Source of the DNA: Verrucomicrobiales bacterium
GTDB lineage: Bacteria > Verrucomicrobiota > Verrucomicrobiia > Limisphaerales > UBA1100
Direction: 5' to 3'
DNA length: 6,793 nucleotides
Assembly: GCA_003517285.1 (NCBI GenBank)
Contig: DPAW01000119.1
Location: forward strand, 1 to 6,793
A program made the position numbers and the translations under genes. The notes under the pieces are model-generated. The model had not been told where the DNA came from, searched no databases, and worked only from the letters and a program-made list of their open reading frames with translations. This document shows positions 1 to 6,116 of the stretch, piece after piece (position 1 is the first letter of the stretch; every line of letters starts with the position of its first letter).

Positions 1-785
1 CCATCACCAAAGGATTTTGGATTGGCAAATACGAGGTGCTCGGTCGCGAGAGCGGTTTGTTTAACAGCGGCGGCCAAAGCATCGGCACCGGTCCGTTGGC
101 ACGCGCGGAGGACGAGACCTTCAACCGGCGCCGGTATCAATTTTTTCGTCCGGCGGGCATAGGCAGCATTGATGCCGCCACGGAGCAGCTGGACAAATGG
201 CAGGGGTACCTAGCCAAGGTTGACCTGCAGTACGAAGGGTGGACCTACGATTACCCGACTGAAGCTGAATGGGAACTGGCTGCGCGCGCGGGCGGCAAGA
301 CCACCGGCCTGCCTGCACCGGTGAAGGATCTCGGTCAGTATGCGAACTTCGCCGATGTGTGCCTCTTTAACGACCGCGATCCGGTCCATTATATTTACGC
401 CCATCGCGAGGCCAATGACGGCTATGGCCGCGCGCTGTCACCCATTGGTAATTACCGCCCCAATGCGTGGGGTATCCACGATATGCACGGCAACCTCGCG
501 GAATTGTGTAGCAATTTTTACACGAAAGAACTCCTGAGCGGTACCGATCCGAATGATCAAACATTGCCCAGCACACGCAGCTCCCGGCTGCGCATATCGC
601 GCGGCGGCTCTTGGTGTAGTCGCCCAGAATATCTGCACGTCGCCTTTCGCAATGCCTTCACCGGTGCCGGCACCCCGCACGTCGGCATGCGTTTGGTGCT
701 GCGTCAGGGCGAACGCGTGACACGGTCTCGCAACGAAATCATCGCCCGTATGGAAGCGGAAGCGAAAGCGCAGAATAAGAAATGA
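1..785 (+). CDS. SUMF1/FGE-fold domain protein, C-terminal part (5' truncated)
   Basis: The reading frame is open from the left edge (first full codon at base 3), and the first residues, TKGFWIGKYEV, are the usual opening of the FGE-sulfatase (SUMF1) domain, so the true start lies upstream; the GTG at base 36 is internal. Domain landmarks follow in order: YPTEAEWELAARAG (near bases 255-295), a degenerate GNLAELCSNFY in place of the common GNVWEWCxDWY (near 489-521), RGGSW at 600-614, and a terminal HVGMRLVL. A charged tail ends in NKK. True formylglycine-generating enzymes carry two copper-binding cysteines after GGSW (LCxxSYC). Here that stretch reads WCSRPEYL, with one cysteine a position early and leucine at the second site. 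I therefore call the fold but not the sulfatase-activating reaction. The stop overlaps the next gene's ATG, implying co-translation. Confidence 0.88.
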   Translation, partial: ITKGFWIGKYEVLGRESGLFNSGGQSIGTGPLARAEDETFNRRRYQFFRPAGIGSIDAATEQLDKWQGYLAKVDLQYEGWTYDYPTEAEWELAARAGGKTTGLPAPVKDLGQYANFADVCLFNDRDPVHYIYAHREANDGYGRALSPIGNYRPNAWGIHDMHGNLAELCSNFYTKELLSGTDPNDQTLPSTRSSRLRISRGGSWCSRPEYLHVAFRNAFTGAGTPHVGMRLVLRQGERVTRSRNEIIARMEAEAKAQNKK

Positions 786-2716
786 AACCGTGGCTGAACA
801 TCATCGTGTTGATTGTCCTCGCCGGCGGATTGCGTGCGGACGAAACATTTTCCCGGACGGTACAGCCGTTTCTGAAGACCTACTGTGTGTCGTGCCATGG
901 CCCGGATAAGCAGAAGGGAAAGATTCGTGTCGATCAGCTTAAGTCCACGCCGCGCAATCGCGAAGAAGCCAAGCTGTGGGCACGCATGCTGGAGGCGATG
1001 GCGTTTGGCGAAATGCCGTCGGACAGCGCGGAGAAATTTCCCACCAAGGCCAAAGCGCGCGCGGTGCAGGATTGGATCGGTGGCATGCTAACTCAGGCCG
1101 GGCGAGCGGTGGAGGATAAACGCGACAAGGAAGGCTACGGTAATCTTGTGCCGCATGAGCTGTTGTTTTCGCCTACTGAAAAACGCCGCACGGTGGATGC
1201 CGCCGCGCGGCTTTGGCGCATCTCGCCCAAGGCATTGGCCAATCTGTTGCGCGGCGCGCGGATGGTGTCCAATCCATTTGCCTTTGAGAAACCGCACGGC
1301 AACTTCCGCGATTTTAAGGGCAAGTACGCGTTTAACTCGCTTATGGCTGAGCAGATCACCGAACTGGCGCTGGTGCAATCGCTGCAGGAAGCGCGCAATG
1401 CCCGCAAAAAAATTGTGGAAGAACGCAGGAAGGGTGTGCCAATTGATGAAGCCAACACGGCCGCTGTACGGCAGCGTTACCAAACCGTGCTACGGCGCGA
1501 GCCTACTGAGGCTGAGCTGGCTTCATTGATGGCGCTGGTGAAAAAGGTGGATGCTGAACTCGGGTTGCCGCGTGGTTTGCAGGCGGCATTTGCGGCAATC
1601 ATTTTGCAGCCAGAAACCTTGTTCCGCTTTGAGGCAGTTGCCACTGAGCCGGAAACCAACGGACTGGTACCGTTGTCGCGCACAGAAGCCGCCGCCGCGT
1701 TGGCCTTTGCGCTTACCGATCTGCCCCCGGATACCCGCATGCTGGCGGCATTCCGTGATGGGAAGCAATCCATCCGCGCCATCATGGCGACCGAGGCGAA
1801 GCGGTTGCTGGATGACGAAAAGCGCCCGGACGCCCGCCGGCGGTTGCTGCAGTTCTTTCAGGAATATTTTGACTACGAAAAAGCGCCGGATGTCTTCAAG
1901 GACTCCACGCCTGGTCACAAGCATTGGGCACCGGCGTTGGTGTACGATCTTGACCAGCTTATATTGCACACGCTCAAGCAGGATCGACAGGTGTTCCGCA
2001 TGCTGCTCACTACGCGCGAGTATTTCGTTTACGTGAATAGTCATCGCGATCATGGCAATCCATTGGTGTATAACCTACCGCCGGATTGGAAGCCGGTGGT
2101 TAATCCCGTGCAGTTCTCCAAGGATCAGCGCATGGGCGTGCTCACGCATCCGGCTTGGCTCGTGGCGCACTCGGGTAATTTTGATAATGACCCCATCCGG
2201 CGCGGCCACTGGATACGCTACAAGCTCCTCGGCGGCACGGTGCCGGATATCCCCATCAACGTCGACGCCAAGCTGCCCGACGAGCCGACGATGACCCTGC
2301 GCGAACGCATGCACGTGACGCGTGAGGAATCCTGCTATAAGTGCCACAGCAAAATGAATCCGCTTGGTCTGCCGTTCGAGCAATACGATCATTACGGCCG
2401 GTTGCGGTTTACTGAAATGGGCAAGCCGGTGGATACCACAAGCAAGCTAGTGAACACCGGCATCCCCAGTCTGGATGGACCATTGAAAACGCCTTTCCAG
2501 CTCATCGAACGACTGGCTGCGGCGGAACATTGTGAGCAGGTGTTTGTCCGTTATGTATTTCGGTATTTCACTGGTCGAAATGAGACACTCGGCGACGCCA
2601 AGACCTTGCAGGACGCCCATGCGGCCTATCAACAATCCGAAGGCAGCATGAAAGCGCTGGTGATTTCCCTGCTCACCTCTGATTCATTCCTGTACCGCGC
2701 CCAATCGCCAAAATAA
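782..2716 (+). CDS. Exported di-heme Psc1/DUF1592/DUF1588/DUF1585 cytochrome-like protein
   Basis: A 644-residue protein with an N-terminal signal peptide (hydrophobic residues 5-17, likely cleavage after LRA at 19). Residues about 23-50 match the planctomycete cytochrome c (Psc1) motif, with the heme site CVSCH at 35-39 followed by GPDKQKGKIRVDQL. A DUF1592-type segment starts near 233 (LRREPTEAELA, then PLSRTEAAAALAFAL near 295). DUF1588 begins near 450 (RMGVLTHPAWLVAHSG) and holds a second heme site, CYKCH at 518-522, followed by KMNPLGLPFEQYDHYGR. A DUF1585-like tail covers about 570-640 (FVRYVFRYFTGRN, SLLTSDSFLYR). Family members are often longer and carry DUF1587 and sugar-binding modules; neither is evident here, and residues about 110-230 are unassigned. 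The substrate is unknown, and a periplasmic redox role in polysaccharide use is inference. The start is set by the ATGA overlap and the signal peptide. Confidence 0.9.
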   Translation: MKPWLNIIVLIVLAGGLRADETFSRTVQPFLKTYCVSCHGPDKQKGKIRVDQLKSTPRNREEAKLWARMLEAMAFGEMPSDSAEKFPTKAKARAVQDWIGGMLTQAGRAVEDKRDKEGYGNLVPHELLFSPTEKRRTVDAAARLWRISPKALANLLRGARMVSNPFAFEKPHGNFRDFKGKYAFNSLMAEQITELALVQSLQEARNARKKIVEERRKGVPIDEANTAAVRQRYQTVLRREPTEAELASLMALVKKVDAELGLPRGLQAAFAAIILQPETLFRFEAVATEPETNGLVPLSRTEAAAALAFALTDLPPDTRMLAAFRDGKQSIRAIMATEAKRLLDDEKRPDARRRLLQFFQEYFDYEKAPDVFKDSTPGHKHWAPALVYDLDQLILHTLKQDRQVFRMLLTTREYFVYVNSHRDHGNPLVYNLPPDWKPVVNPVQFSKDQRMGVLTHPAWLVAHSGNFDNDPIRRGHWIRYKLLGGTVPDIPINVDAKLPDEPTMTLRERMHVTREESCYKCHSKMNPLGLPFEQYDHYGRLRFTEMGKPVDTTSKLVNTGIPSLDGPLKTPFQLIERLAAAEHCEQVFVRYVFRYFTGRNETLGDAKTLQDAHAAYQQSEGSMKALVISLLTSDSFLYRAQSPK

Positions 2717-2720
2717 TTTT

Positions 2721-4151
2721 ATGAAAAAACTCATTTACCTTTTTCTGTTCGCCTTGAGTGTGAATTCCCTCTGGGCGGCGAAACAATACAACGTCCTCTT
2801 CATCATTTCTGATGATCTCACGTCCACGGCCTTGTCGTGCTATGGCAACACGGTGTGTCGTACGCCGAATATCGACGCGTTGGCGGCGAAGGGTACGCGC
2901 TTTACGCGGGCGTATTGTCAGGGCACCTACTGCGGTCCTTCGCGCGCGTCGTTCATGAGCGGATATTATCCGCATGCCACGGGGGTGTTGGGTTACAAGA
3001 ATCCGCGGCCGCAGATCGGTGATCGCGCCACGTGGAGTCAGTATTTCATGAACCATGGCTATCACGCCGCGCGGGTGAGTAAGATATATCATATGGGTGT
3101 GCCCGGCGGCATCGAGCAGGGTGGGCACGGCGCCGATGACGCGGCGTCCTGGAATGAACGCTACAATAGCCCAGGCCCGGAATGGCGTGCGCCGGGCAAG
3201 GGTGAGACGTTGCAGGGCAATCCGGATGGAAAACGGCCAGTGGTGGGCGGCAACACGTTTGTAGTGGTGGAAGCCGAGGGCGATGATCTTGTGCATTCGG
3301 ATGGCAAGACGGCGGTGAAGGTGGCGGAGTTGATCGGTAAATTTTCCAAGCAGGAGAAACCATTTTTTCTTGGGGTCGGTTTTGTGCGTCCGCACGTACC
3401 GTTTGTAGCGCCGAAGAAATATTACGAACCGTTTCTGCCGTACTCCAAAATGAAACTACCTCCCAAGATCGAGGGCGATTGGGATGATATTCCGAAGCCG
3501 GGCATCAACTATTGCACTAGCCTGAACATGAAGATGGATATCCGGAAACAGAAAAAGGCGGTCGGCGGCTATTACGCGTCGGTTGCGTTTGTGGACGCGC
3601 AGGTGGGTAAGGTGATGGCGGCACTGACGGCGTCCGGGCAGGAAGACAACACCATCGTGATTTTTACGAGCGACCACGGCTTTCACTTGGGCGAACATGA
3701 TTTCTGGGCGAAGGTTAGTTTGCTCGATGAATCTTCGCAGGTGCCGTTGATCATTAGTGTGCCGGGTAAGCAACCGGCTGTGTGCCACTCGCTCACCGAA
3801 CTACTCGATCTTTACCCGACACTATCCGCTCTTTGTGGGTTGCCTGCTCAACCACGTCTACAGGGCAAAGATATATCCCGTATGCTCGATGACCCTAATC
3901 ACACTGTTCGAAAGGCTGCCTTCTCCGTGGCCCCGATGAGGAAGGGCTTTTTATTGCGGGAGGATGACTGGGCATTCATCCAGTACGGCGAACAGGGACA
4001 GAACGGGATGGAGTTGTTCCACATCAAAACCGATCCGCACCAATACACAAATCTTGTCGGAAAGCCGGCTCATGCTCCAACACTCGACCGTTTCCGCAAG
4101 CAAATGACGGCCAAGCTCGCGGCTATTCGAAATAACGATTTAGATAAATAA
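2721..4151 (+). CDS. Exported type I sulfatase, iduronate-2-sulfatase-like
   Basis: A 476-residue alkaline-phosphatase-fold sulfatase that hydrolyses sulfate esters, probably on a sulfated polysaccharide. A signal peptide (MKK, hydrophobic 4-17, cleavage near SLWA at 19) sends it to the periplasm. The metal-binding pair is D31-D32. The catalytic signature CGPSR at 71-75 has the cysteine that must be oxidised to formylglycine. K121-xx-H124 (SKIYH), H225 (RPHVPF), D318-H319 (SDHGFHLGEHD) and K331 (WAKVS) line up with active-site residues of human iduronate-2-sulfatase, so all expected catalytic positions are present. The true substrate cannot be read from the sequence. It follows the di-heme gene by 4 bases, with no clear Shine-Dalgarno before the ATG, so translation probably depends on coupling to the upstream gene. 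No formylglycine-generating enzyme with a proper cysteine pair is visible nearby. Confidence 0.95.
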   Translation: MKKLIYLFLFALSVNSLWAAKQYNVLFIISDDLTSTALSCYGNTVCRTPNIDALAAKGTRFTRAYCQGTYCGPSRASFMSGYYPHATGVLGYKNPRPQIGDRATWSQYFMNHGYHAARVSKIYHMGVPGGIEQGGHGADDAASWNERYNSPGPEWRAPGKGETLQGNPDGKRPVVGGNTFVVVEAEGDDLVHSDGKTAVKVAELIGKFSKQEKPFFLGVGFVRPHVPFVAPKKYYEPFLPYSKMKLPPKIEGDWDDIPKPGINYCTSLNMKMDIRKQKKAVGGYYASVAFVDAQVGKVMAALTASGQEDNTIVIFTSDHGFHLGEHDFWAKVSLLDESSQVPLIISVPGKQPAVCHSLTELLDLYPTLSALCGLPAQPRLQGKDISRMLDDPNHTVRKAAFSVAPMRKGFLLREDDWAFIQYGEQGQNGMELFHIKTDPHQYTNLVGKPAHAPTLDRFRKQMTAKLAAIRNNDLDK

Positions 4152-4184
4152 AGTCACCAGGTTCTTGGCGAAAAAAGCTCGGAG

Positions 4185-4212
4185 TTGACAAGTACTGGTT
4201 CCACGCTAGTTT
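4185..4212 (+). promoter_or_regulatory. Candidate promoter, possibly for a leaderless transcript
   Basis: A perfect TTGACA (4185-4190) is followed after 16 bases by TAGTTT (4207-4212), which matches TATAAT at three of six positions. Transcription would begin close to the GTG at 4219, leaving little or no leader. It sits in the short gap between the sulfatase operon and the metal module, where a new transcript would be expected. The weak -10 is the main doubt. Confidence 0.4.
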
Positions 4213-4218
4213 TGAGAC

Positions 4219-4605
4219 GTGCGGTTTGCATCGAATTTTATAGCTGGCTTGATTTTGGTTGCTTGGTTTTTAGCAACTAATCACAGCCTTCTTGTAGCGG
4301 TTGTTCCAAATACTGGATCAGATGCATGTTGTGCGGAAGTGGATGAATATCCGCAAAATCATGATCCATTACGCGATTGTGGAATTTGCTTCATCGAGGT
4401 GGAAGGCATTCTTACTTTTGCATCAGGAAGATTACTGTCTTCCGAGAAGATTTCATCAAATTTTGAGAGTTCATGGGTCTATTTAGCTTCTGACTCTTCA
4501 AAGACCACGAGACTCATTGCTGAACGTGCCCCTCCAGATCTAGCATCTTGGCATTTCAAAAATCGAAGCGCACTTCTCGGGCGTTCTCCATCAAATCTTC
4601 TTTAA
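4219..4605 (+). CDS. Small exported Cys-rich protein, DUF2946-like, probable metal-binding
   Basis: A 128-residue protein starting at GTG. An in-frame TGA at 4213-4215 rules out a longer form, and any later start would cut the hydrophobic segment (residues 7-30), which is a signal peptide or membrane anchor. After it come C37-C38, H48 and C54-x-x-C57 (DCGIC), a plausible soft-metal site, and then the tail pattern RAPP...SWHFKNRSALLGRSP. I associate this layout (signal, CxxC, and a C-terminal RxPP/W-F/R-A pattern) with DUF2946-like proteins near copper or other heavy-metal genes; that is recognition from memory, not a search. No clear Shine-Dalgarno is visible. The next gene encodes an HMA metal-binding protein, which supports a metal role. 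The gene is markedly richer in A+T than the sulfatase operon. A role as metal sensor or chaperone is inference. Confidence 0.7.
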   Translation: MRFASNFIAGLILVAWFLATNHSLLVAVVPNTGSDACCAEVDEYPQNHDPLRDCGICFIEVEGILTFASGRLLSSEKISSNFESSWVYLASDSSKTTRLIAERAPPDLASWHFKNRSALLGRSPSNLL

Positions 4606-4606
4606 G

Positions 4607-4624
4607 GGAGCCTCAAAAGGTTCC
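4607..4624 (+). terminator. Short stem-loop just after the Cys-rich gene
   Basis: GGAGCCT and AGGTTCC pair over 7 positions (one G-U) around a CAAA loop, starting two bases after the stop codon. The following bases (GTTCCACGTTCG) are not a T run, so it is not a classical intrinsic terminator. It may be a weak terminator or an mRNA-stability element. Confidence 0.25.
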
Positions 4625-4640
4625 GTTCCACGTTCGAATA

Positions 4641-4658
4641 AAGGCACAATTGTGTCTT
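4641..4658 (+). promoter_or_regulatory. 18-bp near-perfect palindrome, candidate operator
   Basis: AAGGCACAATTGTGTCTT is self-complementary at 16 of 18 positions, around the perfect core CACAATTGTG (4645-4654). It ends 36 bases before the HMA gene's ATG in an A+T-rich stretch (TATTTATTGTAATTAAG) that could hold a -10 element. The place and symmetry suit a dimeric repressor or activator site, possibly metal-responsive. I do not recognise it as a specific known operator, and no regulator gene lies in the window. Confidence 0.45.
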
Positions 4659-4694
4659 GGTATTTATTGTAATTAAGTTTTGAAGGGTTTTTAG

Positions 4695-5126
4695 ATGAAA
4701 ATTTTAAGTAGAATAACAGTAATAATTATGACCTCGTTTTTTGGGGTTCAAATCGGTTTTGTGAACGCTGCGGATGGCGTACCTGAAGTAAGCCGCGATG
4801 TCCGTGCTAAGGTGGCAATTGGCAAACTGCAGGTTCAGAAGCAGGCAGCCCTGTTGTATGTGAAAGGCATGACATGCCCCTCGTGTGCGATCGGTATCCG
4901 TGTGAAGCTCAGTAAATTGGATTTCGTGGATCGTGACCGTTTTAAGCGGGGTATCGAAATGGACTGTAACAATCAACTGCTTACTGTGGCACTCAAGGAT
5001 GGCACTAGTCCCAACTGGACCCGGATTGAACAGGAGATCGATAATGCTGGTTACGTGGCCGTGGAATGGTTTTCAATGCAAAAGGATGAATTGAAATCCT
5101 ACCCCTTTCTAAAGGTGGCTGAATGA
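4695..5126 (+). CDS. Exported heavy-metal-associated (HMA) domain protein
   Basis: A 143-residue protein with a signal peptide (residues 1-25, cleavage near VNA at 25), a helical linker of about 25 residues, and one HMA domain (about 50-125). The metal site is GMTCPSC with C61 and C64, as in MerP, CopZ and Atx1-type carriers, which bind Cu(I), Hg(II) or Zn(II) and pass it to a partner. The loop between the first helix and second strand is longer than usual (LDFVDRDRFKRGIEMDC) and carries a third cysteine, C91. GAAGGG at 4682-4687 gives a Shine-Dalgarno 7 bases before the ATG. The stop overlaps the start of the next gene (ATGA), tying it to the outer-membrane barrel. With the signal peptide it is periplasmic, unlike CopZ. 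Metal identity cannot be read; copper is the likeliest guess. Confidence 0.88.
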   Translation: MKILSRITVIIMTSFFGVQIGFVNAADGVPEVSRDVRAKVAIGKLQVQKQAALLYVKGMTCPSCAIGIRVKLSKLDFVDRDRFKRGIEMDCNNQLLTVALKDGTSPNWTRIEQEIDNAGYVAVEWFSMQKDELKSYPFLKVAE

Positions 5127-5938
5127 GGCGTACCATATTGATGGCGTCGTCGGTATGGTTCCTGATGGCTTCTCTATCGGCTGATGAACCGATCATGAAC
5201 ATGATGCCCCGCTGGGATGACGGCTGGGGATATCAGTTCATCGAAGAGTACCGACACGAGAGCGATCTGTTGCTTGGCAGCCGCGCCCTGCATCCGGGTT
5301 ACACCGAGGATGTGCACCTGCTACATTTCCAATCCGTTTACACTTGGGACAAATCTATCCGCCTTACGGCCAAGCTACCCTATGTGCTCGATGCCCGGCG
5401 GGAGATGCCTGATGGCTCAGGAGGGAAGCGCATTGAGCACGACAATGGCATCGGCGATGCCACACTGGCGTTGCCGTTGAAAAAATATTTCAATCTCGAC
5501 GGCAAAAGCGGGTCGTGGACCTTCAAACCGATGTTGCGCCTGCCGTTTTCTGGTACGGATGATTATGAGATTTACGACAACGAATGGGGCAACGGTCTCG
5601 GCTTGGGGTACGAATACGAGACCGCTAAATTTCACGTGCACGTTAGCACCAGCGGTTGGGTGTATCACGGCAACGAACCCTTCGAATCATGGTCTACGCT
5701 CGATCTCGGCTACAACTTCAATGCGTGGGGCACAAACGCGGCGCTCATGTGGGAGACGGATTTTCACTACGAGGATAATGGCTCGGAAACGCTCTTAGCC
5801 GGCCCGGCGCTGTACTGGAACATCAACGACACGGCGCACTTTCGGATTGAGTGGAAACACGATTTCCACGATCGCCAAGGCGTGATGGATCACGGCAATG
5901 GCGACGTCTTCAAGTTCAGCCTCGGTTTCGTTTTTTAG
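5123..5938 (+). CDS. Outer-membrane beta-barrel protein, transporter-like (Phenol_MetA_deg type)
   Basis: A 271-residue protein with a signal peptide (residues 1-20, SLSA then DEP). The rest is a series of alternating aromatic/polar strands with short Gly/Asp/Asn turns, for example HLLHFQSVYTW, SWTFKPMLRLPF, GLGLGYEYE and HFRIEWKHDF. It ends in FKFSLGFVF, with the terminal Phe used for outer-membrane barrel assembly. I liken it to the putative transporter barrels of the MetA-pathway (PF13557-like) family, which have no fixed substrate. The mature N-terminus has clustered methionines (M25, M27, M28: IMNMMPRWDDGW), and the protein has 13 histidines, both suited to soft-metal contact. AGGTGG at 5113-5118 is a good Shine-Dalgarno, and the ATG overlaps the HMA gene's stop. 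Context suggests a partner for the periplasmic HMA protein, perhaps a metal exit or entry pore. Confidence 0.75.
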   Translation: MRRTILMASSVWFLMASLSADEPIMNMMPRWDDGWGYQFIEEYRHESDLLLGSRALHPGYTEDVHLLHFQSVYTWDKSIRLTAKLPYVLDARREMPDGSGGKRIEHDNGIGDATLALPLKKYFNLDGKSGSWTFKPMLRLPFSGTDDYEIYDNEWGNGLGLGYEYETAKFHVHVSTSGWVYHGNEPFESWSTLDLGYNFNAWGTNAALMWETDFHYEDNGSETLLAGPALYWNINDTAHFRIEWKHDFHDRQGVMDHGNGDVFKFSLGFVF

Positions 5939-5978
5939 GCCTTAAGCCGTTGTATTGCATATCCTAAACGGACAAGGC
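5939..5978. other. Interrupted stem-loop after the barrel gene
   Basis: GCCTT (5939-5943) pairs with AAGGC (5974-5978), and inside it CCGTT (5947-5951) pairs with AACGG (5967-5971). This gives ten base pairs with a small internal loop and a 15-base apical loop. It starts directly after the TAG stop. There is no T run downstream, so termination is only a possibility. Confidence 0.3.
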
Positions 5979-6016
5979 GGAAACCGGTCTGCTTAAAATG
6001 TTGATGTAGGAAAGTC

Positions 6017-6047
6017 GGGTTCTTCGGGGTGTTTTTCGAAGTGACCC
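6017..6047. other. Interrupted stem-loop in the convergent intergenic region
   Basis: GGGT (6017-6020) pairs with ACCC (6044-6047), and CTTCG (6022-6026) pairs with CGAAG (6037-6041), around a ten-base loop holding five T. It lies between the converging barrel and phosphoesterase genes, where a two-way terminator would be expected. Neither strand shows a clean T tract after the stem. The rest of 5939-6116 shows no other signal to me. Confidence 0.3.
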
Positions 6048-6116
6048 TCTGCCGTTATGGCGCAATATACAAATCCGATCATTGAGATCGCCCGCAACAA
6101 TAAACAACATGAGGGT

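Noticed and set aside
36..38. GTG as the start of the SUMF1-like gene
   Set aside because: The frame is open further upstream and encodes the conserved domain opening TKGFWIGKYEV, so this codon is an internal valine.
1523..2053. 176-codon minus-strand frame inside the di-heme gene
   Set aside because: It is opposite the DUF1592 region, with no family motif, no signal and no separate promoter.
2673..3395. 240-codon open frame on the minus strand
   Set aside because: It lies fully opposite the sulfatase, whose catalytic motifs prove the plus-strand frame. Its product is rich in Arg and His with no recognisable domain, as expected for an antisense shadow of G+C-rich DNA.
4152..4184. Possible terminator after the sulfatase gene (CCAGGTTCTTGG followed by A run)
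   Set aside because: The stem is only a few pairs with a two-base loop, and the tail is A-rich on the transcript strand rather than T-rich.
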